DNA of 64,000 bases from assembly GCA_029990175.1 (NCBI GenBank), contig JARKIP010000005.1, positions 33,489,501 through 33,553,500 on the forward strand, in the 5' to 3' direction. Made by a program: the position numbers and the translations under genes. Every line of letters begins with the position of its first letter. Position 1 is the first letter of the stretch. This document shows positions 31,234-41,058 of the stretch, piece after piece. The notes under the pieces are model-generated. The model worked only from the letters and a program-made list of their open reading frames with translations. It ran no database searches and was not told the origin of the DNA. This DNA comes from Petunia secreta. Lineage: Eukaryota; Streptophyta; Magnoliopsida; Solanales; Solanaceae.

Positions 31234-34200
31234 TCCTCCCCTTCTTGAGAAGATTTCGTCCTCGAAATCAAGGCTTGGTCTCTCATGGCTCTATCAACTC
31301 TTCGGGGTGGCCAAGAATCTCCTCCTTTGTCCTTCTTGATCGTCACTTTGGCATAGGCTTCTTCCAAGATCTTCCCCGCCTTAGCATGGAGCTTAGAACC
31401 TACAAGCAACGACAAGCAAAAACGAGCAAACGTCCCACTTTGAAAGTAGGTTAGTGCAAGAAGTGTGGAAAACACACTCTTGTGATATAACCAAGCGTCA
31501 ATATCAATCATAAATATCAAGTCTCCAAAGAGAACCATAAGCACTTGGTTAAAAATCAATATGCACTCAACAAGATAATGAGCAAAGAGGTCATGGGAAG
31601 ATGGAAAAGGCAAGATCAAGCTACCAAAATCCCCTTGAACCTTAAGCTCAAGATCAACACACCAACCTATCCTCGAGGTGTGATCAACATGTGGAGTGGA
31701 GTGAGTCAAATAGCCCACCCTACAAGTAGGATCAAACACTCCACTCCCCTTCTTTAGAGCATACCTACTCACACCAAGGGGTTCCTCTTTCCCTTCCATT
31801 TCATCAACTAGGCAACCCTCCTCAAAAGTCAAGCTCTCAAGGAAGGTGTTGATGATGGATTCTTCTTCATCATAACCCACACTAGCAATAGTAGGGTCAC
31901 TCAAAGAACCATCTACCTCACCCACATTTTCAAGCAATGGGTTGCCTAAGGGGTCAAACCCTTCACACCATGGGGGTTCCATTTGACCACCCACCCTAGT
32001 CCGATACAAGTCATATCCACTAATGAGAATGCCTTCAAATAAGGGATTGGTAAAAACATGCATCTCACTATCATGATAAAACATAGACGAGCTATCAAGA
32101 CTAGGTTCACTTGAGGAGTCATCGCGAACAACCTTGTCCAATTTATGCAATTTGGACTCCTCAAGGACAAGACCATCATCACCACAACACATTGGTCCAC
32201 CAAATAGAAGCATATCTATTAGGGAATGGTCAACTACCTCATCTTTCCCTATGTCAAAGGTTGGCGGTGTGTCATAGCAAAGGTCACAATCATGGTCAAC
32301 TATCAAATCTACACTAGGGAGGGGTTCAATGAACAATGAGCTCACATCATGATGTGGCATAGCATCCCTCTCAACTAGTGTTTCACAAGCACACTCAAGT
32401 TGACAACTAGACTCTTCACTAGTGGTATACTCACTAGATGCATCAAAAACACCAACTAGTGTTGAGTCATTACAAGACAAGTAGCTAGTAAGCTCATGAA
32501 AAGGTGAAGCAACACTTACATTTGTAGTACTTTCTTGATCACTCACAAGATTTGAAGTGTCATATGCAACTCCTCCTTCATGAAGCTCACATTGAGGCTC
32601 CAATGACTTGTCTTCAATTGTACCTACACAAGAACTTTCACAAGAAGAGAGAGAAGATAAAGAAGGGTTAGAACAATGGGTGCTCTCACTCTCAATTTTT
32701 CCTTCCTCACCCCTCATCTCTCTCAATTTTACCTCATGGTCAAGTGTAGTTTGTGGTGACAATCCGCTCACATCACTCCTCAAATCCTCTCCTTTTTCCT
32801 CTCTTGGATTGTCACCGGTCACTCCCTCACTTCTCTCTATCTTTTCTCTCTCAATTGGAGTGGAGTGACTCCCATTTTCATCATGCATTGGCAAAACAAT
32901 GAAATTGTTTGCCTCGGTTTCAAGTACAATGGGTGACTTGGCTTTAGCCCTTTCCCTCAACTCCTTCATGAGTTTGTAGTCATCATTCACTTGCTTGGGA
33001 GTTAGGGGTTGAAGCACGAACTTTTTTCCCTCATGCATCACCGTATAGGTGTTGGCATGGCCATTATGAACCACACGTCGATCAAATTGCCATGGCCTAC
33101 CAAAGAGAAGGTGGCATGCTTGCATAGGCACAACATCGAACATGTGCTCATCCACGTAGTTCCCAATCTTGAACTTGATCAAACATTGCTTAACCACCCT
33201 CAATTCACCACACTCACTAAGCCATTGTAGCCTATAAGGATTTGGGTGCTTCAAGGTAGGTATTTTCAATTGGGCAACTAGTGTTTGGCTAATGACATTA
33301 GCACAACTTCCCGAGTCAATAATCATAGAGCAAATGAGACCCATGACTCGGCATTTGGAATGAAAAAGGTTCTCCCGTTGTAAGGTCTCAACATCCTCCA
33401 CACACATGGCTCCTAGACTCCTCCGCACAACAAGGAAGGCAAGGGCATCATCATCTTCTTCCTCCACGGCAACAATCTCCCCAACATCTCCTTCCTCATC
33501 ACCCTCTACTCCCTCTTCTTCCTCGGGTTCACTCTCTTGCTCATACACCAAATCACCAACCACAACCATGGTTCTTTTCGTGGTGCATTCCTTAGCAATA
33601 TGCCCAAAGCCCTTACACTTATAACATTGAGTAGAAGTGGAAATAGGATTACTCAAGCGAGTTTTAGAGTTACCTTCCAAGTGTGGTGTAGTCTTCTCAT
33701 AAGGCTTCTTCACTTCTTTGCTAGCACTTGCACTTGGAAAGTTGGCATTTGGAGTCTTCCACTCTTTTGGCTTGCTTGTAGTAGTAGGAGTGTTGTTTTT
33801 GAACTTCTCTCTTTTGAGCCAAGCCTCGGCATCAATTGCGGCTTCAAACATATCTTCAAGTGTGAGGTAATGATGCAACCTCAATTGAGAAGCTATACCA
33901 TAGCTCAAACCATTCTTGAATCGGATCATGGCTTCTTCTTCACCTTCGGTATCCATGTCCAATGCCATCCGGATCTTTTCAAATTCATCATGGTACTCAT
34001 GCACCGATTTGACACCTTGTTTTAGATCATAGAGCTTCTTGAGTTGCTCTTGCCGATACCTTGGAGTTATGTACTTGGTGTTCATAAGGCCTTTCAACTC
34101 ATCCCAAGTCACATTCAAATGCAAATTCATCCTTCTCCTAGACCTCTTCATACACTCCCACCAAGTAGAAGCATAGGTCTCAAAGGTAGAAATAGCATAT

Positions 34201-34922
34201 GTACCCTTCCGCTCCTCGGTCATCTCATTGGTATCAAACACTCTTTCCATTTGTAGTACCCATTCCATGTATGCCTCCGGATCACAAGTTCCTTTGAAGG
34301 ATGGAAGATTGAGCTTGACACTATTGAGGTTGTTGTTGTTGTCACGTACCCCATAGTTAGGCTCCGGTTGGCCTCCATAGTGGTCATCATGTGCAACATA
34401 CTCTCTCCTCGCATTCCCTCTAGCATAGCCCATGGGTGGCCCTCGACCTCGGCCTCTACCCCTATCCACGTTTCGACCCCAATGCATTTGCCTCCTAGGT
34501 TGATGAGGAACATCATACCCATAGGCCTCATCACCATACCCGAACTCCTCCTCTTCTTGAACTTCATCAATTTGTTCAAGAGGTGGGACATTCCGCACGG
34601 GTCTTCTAAGTGGAGCATTTACTTGGGGATTGCCCAAGTTGAGGGGATTGCCCTCTTGTCGGGGATTGCCCAACCCACGCTCTCGTAGAGCTTCAACTTT
34701 GCTTTGTTCATACCTCTTGTTTAGCTCAACAAAGTGTCCGGGAGTCATAGGAGTGCTATGACTCGTCCCTTCTCCGGATTCAATTTGGACGCTCGGGGTC
34801 CTCCTCTCACCGGTCTCAACTTGGTTCCTCTCGACGGACTCAAGTCTCAAAGTGATATCCTCCAACTTGGCTATAACGGTAGCCATGAAAATTTTCATAG
34901 GATCATCTCCATCGTTTGCCAT
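31059..34922 (-). CDS. Element I Gag-protease-X fusion protein (1287 aa)
   Basis: The ATG at 34922-34920 is homologous to other gag starts and follows TTTTTGTAG|GTAC. The Gag part has a Gly/Arg-rich stretch, STFETYASTWWE, and the zinc knuckle CYKCKGFGHIAKEC (~residue 431). The protease keeps MIIDSGSCANVIS (~residue 532) and the HLLFGRPWQ motif. After KQVNDDYKLMKELRE the sequence switches at about residue 660 to X: KIERSEGVTGD, EEKGEDLRSDVSG, then YDTPPTFDIGKDEV and IDAWLYHKSVFST. Near the end, LHAKAGKILEEAYAKV is a leftover of the integrase C-terminal region, followed by ISRTKSSQEGEDD and a tail in the LTR. No RT, RNase H or integrase core is present. The frame is intact, so the fusion is not simple decay. 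Confidence 0.93.
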   Translation of the reverse strand: MANDGDDPMKIFMATVIAKLEDITLRLESVERNQVETGERRTPSVQIESGEGTSHSTPMTPGHFVELNKRYEQSKVEALRERGLGNPRQEGNPLNLGNPQVNAPLRRPVRNVPPLEQIDEVQEEEEFGYGDEAYGYDVPHQPRRQMHWGRNVDRGRGRGRGPPMGYARGNARREYVAHDDHYGGQPEPNYGVRDNNNNLNSVKLNLPSFKGTCDPEAYMEWVLQMERVFDTNEMTEERKGTYAISTFETYASTWWECMKRSRRRMNLHLNVTWDELKGLMNTKYITPRYRQEQLKKLYDLKQGVKSVHEYHDEFEKIRMALDMDTEGEEEAMIRFKNGLSYGIASQLRLHHYLTLEDMFEAAIDAEAWLKREKFKNNTPTTTSKPKEWKTPNANFPSASASKEVKKPYEKTTPHLEGNSKTRLSNPISTSTQCYKCKGFGHIAKECTTKRTMVVVGDLVYEQESEPEEEEGVEGDEEGDVGEIVAVEEEDDDALAFLVVRRSLGAMCVEDVETLQRENLFHSKCRVMGLICSMIIDSGSCANVISQTLVAQLKIPTLKHPNPYRLQWLSECGELRVVKQCLIKFKIGNYVDEHMFDVVPMQACHLLFGRPWQFDRRVVHNGHANTYTVMHEGKKFVLQPLTPKQVNDDYKLMKELRERAKAKSPIVLETEANNFIVLPMHDENGSHSTPIEREKIERSEGVTGDNPREEKGEDLRSDVSGLSPQTTLDHEVKLREMRGEEGKIESESTHCSNPSLSSLSSCESSCVGTIEDKSLEPQCELHEGGVAYDTSNLVSDQESTTNVSVASPFHELTSYLSCNDSTLVGVFDASSEYTTSEESSCQLECACETLVERDAMPHHDVSSLFIEPLPSVDLIVDHDCDLCYDTPPTFDIGKDEVVDHSLIDMLLFGGPMCCGDDGLVLEESKLHKLDKVVRDDSSSEPSLDSSSMFYHDSEMHVFTNPLFEGILISGYDLYRTRVGGQMEPPWCEGFDPLGNPLLENVGEVDGSLSDPTIASVGYDEEESIINTFLESLTFEEGCLVDEMEGKEEPLGVSRYALKKGSGVFDPTCRVGYLTHSTPHVDHTSRIGWCVDLELKVQGDFGSLILPFPSSHDLFAHYLVECILIFNQVLMVLFGDLIFMIDIDAWLYHKSVFSTLLALTYFQSGTFARFCLSLLVGSKLHAKAGKILEEAYAKVTIKKDKGGDSWPPRRVDRAMRDQALISRTKSSQEGEDDKTQIEQPSKSTIQGQGRALQGHALGRHGKKSIRDTIRSVSRSFRKRRTAYGLRRTA
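31234..31246 (-). other. Element I polypurine tract
   Basis: It reads AAGAAGGGGAGGA on the minus strand, next to the 3' LTR. Confidence 0.9.
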
Positions 34923-35353
34923 GGTACCTACAAAAAGCAACAAACGTTAGCAAAACACCTCACCCGCTCCCTTACAATCGTTTCACTCGGCTCGCTCGTG
35001 TTTAGTGGGGGATGGATATTTCACACAAGTTTGAGTCTAAAAGCTTCAAGTAGTTGACCAACGAACCACAACTCAATCACTCAACTTATCAAGTCCAAAT
35101 GCGCTCCGGGGTGAGTGGAGTTAATGGGACTCGATTGAAATGATAGGCACTTTAATTGAGGACTTGAATCAAAAGATACTACGGATCTTCTTTGAATTCT
35201 AGTCTCCTTTCTAAGGCACGATGATCCTAATAGCTTAAAGTAATTAGCACTAATCGAGTAGGATTATACTCTAATAGCACTAACCGGAAGCAATGCAAGC
35301 AACAAAACAAGAAATCCTAGAAGTTTCTACCCAATTCCCAAGCTTCAGGAAGT

Positions 35354-35503
35354 AGGCGCCCCGCCTCAGGAAGTGGGCGGTCCGCCCTGGGCAAACCTAC
35401 AGGGGGAGGCGCTCCGCCTCTTCAGGGGAGGCGCTCCGCCTCAGGAATTCCAGAGAGCTCACAGAGCTGAGGCGCTCCGCCTCTAAATTGAGGCGCTCCG
35501 CCT
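35354..35503 (-). repeat. GC inverted-repeat cluster in I leader
   Basis: Six AGGCG/CGCCT units or near-matches with plus-strand centres CCC, GTC and CTC. They are the counterpart of the A leader cluster at 1652-1801. Confidence 0.85.
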
Positions 35504-36165
35504 CTGCAACTTTTCAGCACAGTTCAAACTCGTTTCAAGTCGATTTCCAAGCCTCTAATCCGATGTTTTCGACTTGTTTTCACAATCCAAGGATACCCAA
35601 AGTCGTTTTTGGTCACAAAGATCAAACCCCAATGATTTTTAACAAACCCCAATCGAAAACAACGAATTCACCATGTTCATCTTCCTCAAGAACACAAGGG
35701 TTTATCAAAGGGTTTCAAAATGGATTGTGATTCATCAAAGTAGGTGTTATATAGGTTCAAATCCCACAAAATTGGTACCGATTCGTTTGTTTTTCAATGA
35801 AGCTCAATCCCCAATATCAAGTTTTCAATCTAACATCAATCCAACCCAAGAATCAAGCAAAAATTCATCAAGAACAAGTTCATCAAGGGTTTAAGGGCAA
35901 TTGGGGTTTCAATTTTCAAACTCCACCAAATCCAACAATTTTGGTATCCAAGTAACGGGGATTCATCCACGATCAAGAATCTATAACACCCATATCAAAA
36001 ATCATCCAAACCAACAAGATACACCAAATTTTTAGATTTTTCAATTTTTCAATTTTTTTGTAATTTTCTTCTTTCAATAACAACAAACAAGAAACTAAAG
36101 ATAGGAATCGACCTAGGCACGAAGAATCAAGGGTCGGGGGTTTGTAGAAACAAAACCCGAGCCTT

Positions 36166-36177
36166 GCTCTGATACCA
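36166..36177 (-). other. Element I primer binding site, tRNA-iMet type
   Basis: TGGTATCAGAGC on the minus strand, three bases from the 5' LTR. Confidence 0.93.
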
Positions 36178-36180
36178 AGA

Positions 36181-36920
36181 TGATAAGAATCAAAAACGCG
36201 GAAAAGATAAAAAGATAGAAAACGAGACGAGGCTCGAACAAAGACCCAAGTAGCACCGGAGAACTAGTTCCGATACACCCCGGGTGGATGTCAAGGATCA
36301 CCTACGCTATGCAACTACCCTCGAGCCGCACCTGGGACTCGCAAATAGAATGATCGGGGGTGGTTTGGGGTTCAACTAGAATCCACTAGTAAACTCAAAC
36401 CGTCTCAAAGGGTTTTCATTCAAAGAGAATCCACTCTTGAACATTGTCATTGACAATCAATCATTCATCATAATATCAAAACTAGCTAAGGAATAATGCT
36501 AAGCTATGGAGTATTTATAGGCCTCATTCAAGACATAAGGAAAGGCCTAAAATACCCTTAAAATAGGTTCTAAAGTCATAAGCCACGTAGGGGCATACTA
36601 GGAATTACATAGCGACTTAAAGTCAAAATCCGGTCAACTCGCACAGGGGGAGGCGCCCGCCTCCATGCCTTAGGCGGTCCGCCCCACACACTGAGGCGCT
36701 CCGCCTCCTTGGTCCGCCTCTTGGAATCCAGAGAACAAGCAATCCTTAGGCGGTCCGCCTCAATCCGTAGGCGGTCCGCCTCTTCCTGAAGCTTCTTGAA
36801 ACACTTCGAATTGTGTCTCGGATGCTCTTCTTTCCATGGCGTCCCAATGCATGACCTTGAAGTGCTCTTCCTTGGCCTTGGATGGTGCTTTTGGATGGTT
36901 GCTCGATTTGGGTCTTATCA
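36181..36920 (-). repeat. Element I 5' LTR (740 bp)
   Basis: It appears identical to 30494-31233 and is followed by the TSD TACGA at 36921-36925. Confidence 0.96.
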
Positions 36921-36925
36921 TACGA

Positions 36926-37133
36926 CTTGACACCTATGGAGATTCATCGCTAGTGTGAATTCCTTGTAAGGTTCGAGTTTCCCTTCTCCCTTTTGAATTC
37001 AATTAACGATAGTAAATTGAATTCAATTCTTTCTTCTAATTTCTTGCCTTCCTAGTCTTGATTTCTTGTTATCTTTTACTTGCTTCCGCTCGTTTATCGT
37101 ATAGTTTGCTTCCGCGTATTTTGCCCTGCATCA
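36926..37133 (+). repeat. Element D 3' LTR, piece 3
   Basis: It matches 18029-18236, ends TTTGCCCTGCATCA, and is followed by the TSD AAGAC (37134-37138). Confidence 0.95.
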
Positions 37134-37138
37134 AAGAC

Positions 37139-37825
37139 ACTAATCGAAAATTCAACAAAGGATTTAGTAGGAACTAGTCTACTCACCCCTTTGTTAGGCT
37201 TCAAAGAGCACCTAAACTATACGAACTATCCTCAAGACGAACCTGTGACTTGATAACAATTCGATCAAAGAGAAAAACGTTCAAATCTGATTTCACTCGA
37301 GAAGGAACGATCTTCCAAGTTTTTGTAGGAAAAGCTCTCGGCTGTGTTTTTACGTAATGTCTAGGAACTGTCTCAAATAATGCTAGGTAGGGGATTATAT
37401 AGGTTCAGCCCCTCACACCTAAGTCAACTAGGAAAAGATTAACTAAAGAAAAGCCCATAATTGGCTAAATGTCAAGCGACCACGCAGTGCCCAATAACTA
37501 TGATAGTCTATGTAAAGTATCACATAAGAGCTCGGTGAGAAGCTGCTCGAACACCCTAAGCATAAAGCTGCTCGTTGAGTAGCTCTGCCCGTTGAGTATC
37601 TCACCGAGTAATTCTGCTCGGCCTCAACTAGTTCCAAGTGTCCCTCCTTCTCCAATGCTAATCAACGCCTCTCTTGTCACCTCTATCATGTTGCCCGCTT
37701 CTTCCATCATCACACAATCATAGCTCTTCATCACCATCAAATGGACATCATGAAGCTCCTTAGCTTGATTCTTCGTAAATGGTCTGGAAGGCACGAACAA
37801 GGCTTGATCAGGCTGGACTGCATCA
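37139..37825 (-). repeat. Element H 5' LTR, fragment right of element D
   Basis: It matches 10623-11296 with a 12-bp insertion near 37336 and several substitutions. It ends TGCATCA, and the TSD GTGAG follows at 37826-37830. Confidence 0.95.
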
Positions 37826-37830
37826 GTGAG

Positions 37831-39762
37831 CCATGGTTGGAGGGGAAGAGGGTGCAATATAGTATGGTGAAGGGTGCGTATCATGTGGGCGTAGGGCAAA
37901 GAGTCTATGACTTTGTGCCTTACCGGGCGAAGAGCCGAGTGCCTACTAGTGCCCCTTCTTTGGTTATGCAAAGGTGCAAGGAGCAAGAACTTCATTCCTT
38001 GGTTGAAAAGGTGCAAACGAGAAGTCCTACAATTACAAGAAGTGGTGGGACAAGTGCTAGAAAGGAGTTGGCAATTGTCAACAAGGTGAACCAACTACAA
38101 ATTGCAAAACCGAGTGGTTCACCAATGAAGAAGAAGGAGACATCAAGTGATGAGTCTCCAAGTCCTAGATTCCGGGTTGATGTAAAAAGTCCGCCTACTC
38201 CGGCTATGGGTATTCTTGGGCCTCGTCCCAATTCACCCGAATTTGAGAGACAAAAGATAGAAAGGAGTAAGGGAGCGACCGGTGACAACTCTCGAGTGGA
38301 AAAAGGAGAGGTTGTGTTGAGTGATGTGAGTGAGTTGTTGCCACCCGAATCTACACCCGACCTTGGAAAAAAAATGAAGGAAAAGAAAGAGGGAAAAAGA
38401 AAAATTGAGAGTGAGGGCACCCCTTATTCTAACCTTAACCCTTTATCTTTTTCTTCTATGTGTTTGAATTCTTGTGTAGGGATTCTTGGAGGCAAACCGA
38501 TGGAGCCTCAACCATGTTCCGGGATTGAAAGACAAGGTGAAGGAGATGCCGAATGTGAGCTACAAGGTGAAGACGTTCTTGACACTTCAAAGGTATGTGT
38601 TGGTTCTTCCTCCCTTGAGCATGCTACATCCTTGTCTTGTGATGTTGTTAGTGAGGACCCTAGACTAGTTGATGATTTGCATGACTATAATGTGTTGGCA
38701 ACTAGTGTAGAGCCTTTGGGTCAACTTGTGTGTGAAAATGAACCACTAGTTGAGAGGGTTGAAAAGCCACATCATGATGTGAGCTCGATTTTCATTGAAC
38801 CTCTCTTTAGTGAAAATGTTGAAGTTGACCTTGTGTGTGAACCTTGTTATGACACCCCGCCCATATTTGATAAAGGAGAAGACGAATTGCATGATGATCT
38901 TATTCTTCCCTTTGATTGCTTAATTGATAGAGGTGGTTCCTTGTGTCGTAGTGAGGGTGGATTTGACCTTGAGGAGTCTCTTGAGTGTGAGATGGATCGA
39001 TTTATTTTCGATGACTCCTTGAGTGAGAGTGAAGGACCTAGTCTTGATTCTATGCTTTTATGTAACCATGAATTAGAGGTGCATGCCTTTACATTTCTAT
39101 TGTTTGAAGGCAACCTCATTTGTGGTGGTGAATTGTATCGGACTAGGGTCGGTAGTAGAGTCGAACCTCCATGGTTTGTCAAGTTAGGCTCTATGGATGA
39201 TCCAACGTTTGGAACTCCGAGTGAGGAGAGTGGTCTTAGTATTGGTCGTATTGACCTATCTTCTAGTAGTCCTAGCCCTCGTTGTGTGGACTATAATGAT
39301 GAAGGACCTATTTTTGAGACCTTCCTTTGGAGTTTGTCCAATAAGGGGGATTGTCTTGGGGTTGATTTGGGAGGTGAGGAGGTATCTCTCGGTGTGCGTA
39401 AGAATGCTCTTAAGAAGAGGAGTGGAGTAGTCGATGTTAGTTGTGAATTGAACTATTTTGCTTACTCCATCCCATATGTTGAGCACACCTTGAGCATTGA
39501 GCATGCCAAAGCCGATGTGTCACTTTGTGATAAAATTGATGTGAAGGCTTGGTGTGTTGGTCATGGGCTTAGGGGTCGTGGGGACTTTAATTGCTACATG
39601 CATATCCTTGATCTCTTTGCTTGTTGTGATTATGAGTGCTTGTTCTTGTCGAGCCAAAAATTTGTTGCCTCTTTTGGGGACATAAGCTTTTTCATAGGTA
39701 TTTATGCTTGGCTCTATCACAAGAGTGTGTTTTCCACACTACTTGCACTTATTCTTGCTTAA
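37831..39762 (+). pseudogene. Element B X ORF, 3' part (643 codons)
   Basis: It continues the frame of 9504-10574 in phase: the 5' part ends at Gly-Glu and this part opens with Pro-Trp-Leu-Glu-Gly-Lys, as in D. It holds the charged region with KIERSKGATGD near 38255 and VEKGE, YSNLNPLSFSS, YDTPPIFDKGEDEL near 38847, EPPWFVKLGSMDDP, and the C-terminal YHKSVFSTLLAL. The stop is at 39760-39762. There is no lesion other than the element H insertion. It is close to D's X throughout; no function is recognised. Confidence 0.87.
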
Positions 39763-39850
39763 GCTAACCTACTTGTGAAGTAGGAAGTTTTGGTTGTGCT
39801 TGTTTTGATTGTAGGTTTTGATGGTTCGATTTCGAGGACGAAATCCTTTC
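39763..39850 (+). other. Element B 3' untranslated segment with acceptor-like site
   Basis: It contains GTTTTGATTGTAG|GTTTTGATGG (AG at 39813-39814), then TTTCGAGGACGAAATCC, which in the gag-pol elements encodes ISRTKS. The same arrangement occurs in D and M. Confidence 0.6.
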
Positions 39851-39863
39851 AAGAAGGGGAGGA
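39851..39863 (+). other. Element B polypurine tract
   Basis: AAGAAGGGGAGGA directly before the 3' LTR. Confidence 0.9.
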
Positions 39864-40664
39864 TGATGCAATATAAATGGGGCCTAAACGACAACCATCA
39901 AGAACCAAGCTTGAAGAGCACAAAGGTTGCAAGTCAAGGCCTTCGGATGAGGGTTCGAGAGTGATTTGAAGCCATGGACTTGAGCACGCTTGAGGGAGGA
40001 CCGACTACGGACCAAGGGGGAACACTTAGAGTCCATTTTGAGCCGTAACCATACCTCCCAGGAAGAGGCGGAGCGCCTCCCCAAAGAGGCGGACCGCCTA
40101 GCAAAGGTCCAGAGAGCAACACAGCAAGAGGCGGCCGCCCCAAGACACTAGGCAGACCGCCCCTCACTGAAGGGTCCTGAGGCGGAGCGCCTCCCCCTCT
40201 GAGGCGGAGCGCCTCCTCCTGTTAGCCTTGACGGGATTTTGTGTAATTTTCCTATTTTGCCCTTAAGTGGCTTGTATTGTTATAACCCACTTTGGGGGTG
40301 TTTTAGACATTTCATTAAGTGTATGGGAAGACTATAAATACCTTCCTTAGGCCATTTAGCTCATTAGTTAGTCATTGTTTAGAAGATAGAATTGAGAGAG
40401 AACATTGAAGAGGCCGAGCCCTTCTTGTTTGAGCCCGAGGCTCGTGTATGTCTCGACTTGGAACCTATGGAGATCGACACCTAGTTTGATTCCATTGTAA
40501 GGTTCGAGTTTCCCTTCTCCCTTTTGAATTCAATTAACGTTAGTAAATTGAATTCGATTCTTTCTTCTACTTTCTTGCCTTCCTAGTCTCGATTTCTTGT
40601 TATCCTTTACTTGCTTCCGCTCGTTTATCCTTTAGTTAGCTTCCGCGTATTTTCCATTGCATCA
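39864..40664 (+). repeat. Element B 3' LTR (801 bp)
   Basis: It starts TGATGCA and ends TGCATCA. It preserves the uninterrupted insertion site of element A (CTAGC at about 40098-40102). It has a GC-repeat cluster at about 40070-40215 and TATAAATA at 40333-40340. Confidence 0.96.
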
Positions 40665-40976
40665 GCGCCCCGCCTAGTCTCATCAGGCGTCCCAAGCAGG
40701 CCCTCCGCCTACTGCAGAGGCAGACTGAGATCCAGAGGTCAGACACAAAGTGGGTGGTCCGCCTAGTCAAAGGGGCGGTCCGCCTGCTTCCTTGAAGGCT
40801 TGAAATGTCTCGAAATGTGTCTCCCGAACCTCTCCTTTGGGGCCTAGGTGGTCCTCCTCCCGTGGCGCTCCTTTGCATGATCTTTAAGTCGCTCTCGGGG
40901 GCCTTGGCGGTACTCTTTGTGCTCTCAAGCTTAGCTCTTGATGGTTGGCGATTTGGCTCCAATTTGGGTCTTATCA
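40665..40976 (-). repeat. Element C 3' LTR, right part
   Basis: It matches about 45537-45848 in C's other LTR. Element B is inserted inside a GC inverted repeat of this LTR. Confidence 0.93.
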
Positions 40977-40989
40977 TCCTCCCCTTCTT
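40977..40989 (-). other. Element C polypurine tract
   Basis: It reads AAGAAGGGGAGGA on the minus strand, adjacent to the 3' LTR. Confidence 0.88.
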
Positions 40990-41058
40990 GAAAGGATTTC
41001 GTCCTCGGAATCAAACCATCAAGCCTACATTCAAAACAAGCACAAACAAAACTTCCCA

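Larger units (their letters stand above)
34923..36180 (-). other. Element I 5' leader
   Basis: It is closely related to A's leader over the PBS-proximal segment. A GC-repeat cluster lies at 35354-35503, and the conserved block (ATTAACTCCACTCACCCC in element orientation) near 35110-35135. No gene is seen. Confidence 0.8.
30494..36920 (-). mobile_element. Element I: gag-protease-X chimeric LTR retrotransposon (minus)
   Basis: The LTRs are 30494-31233 (3') and 36181-36920 (5'), 740 bp each, and look identical. TSD is TACGA. Termini are TGATAAGA and TCTTATCA, as in A and J. One ORF (34922 to 31059) encodes Gag and an intact protease, then X instead of RT, RNase H and integrase. The sequence right after the PBS is nearly identical to A's leader, which points to A-family enzymes acting in trans. 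It is inserted in D's 3' LTR. Confidence 0.96.
17423..37133 (+). mobile_element. Element D: X-type LTR retrotransposon with intact X ORF, split by E and I
   Basis: The 5' LTR is 17423-18236. The 3' LTR is in three pieces, 22371-22400, 29918-30493 and 36926-37133, which sum to the same 814 bp. TSD is AAGAC. Termini are TGATGCCGGGCAAA and TTTGCCCTGCATCA, an extended imperfect inverted repeat. The X ORF (19191-22208) is uninterrupted. The normal PPT region is missing: 22268-22370 is instead a copy of the DNA left of the 5' LTR. Elements E and I lie inside its 3' LTR. M at the window's right end has the same LTR termini and belongs to the same family. Confidence 0.95.
10575..37825 (-). mobile_element. 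Element H: autonomous-type Ty3/gypsy retrotransposon (minus), gag-pol broken
   Basis: In element orientation the 5' LTR is on the right (17376-17422 continued at 37139-37825, split by element D) and the 3' LTR on the left (10575-11296). The TSD is GTGAG (10570-10574 and 37826-37830), and the target is the X ORF of element B. Termini are TGATGCA and TGCATCA. The internal region carries gag-pol with two nonsense codons and a frameshift. Its LTR and leader lack the GC inverted repeats found in A, B, C, D, I, J, L and M, so it is a separate family. Confidence 0.95.
1..40664 (+). mobile_element. Element B: X-type LTR retrotransposon lacking pol, split by A and H
   Basis: B has a 5' LTR that begins left of the window (1-172, then 7978-8539 after element A), a PBS, a leader, a long X ORF split by element H (9504-10574 and 37831-39762), a PPT and a 3' LTR at 39864-40664. 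The two LTRs align over 734 bp with only a few substitutions. LTR termini are TGATGCA and TGCATCA. B sits in the 3' LTR of minus-strand element C; the right-hand TSD copy should be GCGCC (40665-40669) and the intact target is preserved in C's other LTR near 45537. It has no RT, RNase H or integrase, so it must be mobilised in trans. The left TSD is outside the window. Confidence 0.93.

Noticed and set aside
37741..37830. N-terminal extension of B's X 3' part into this region
   Set aside because: These bases are H's LTR; the true frame joins 10574 to 37831 after removing H and one TSD copy.
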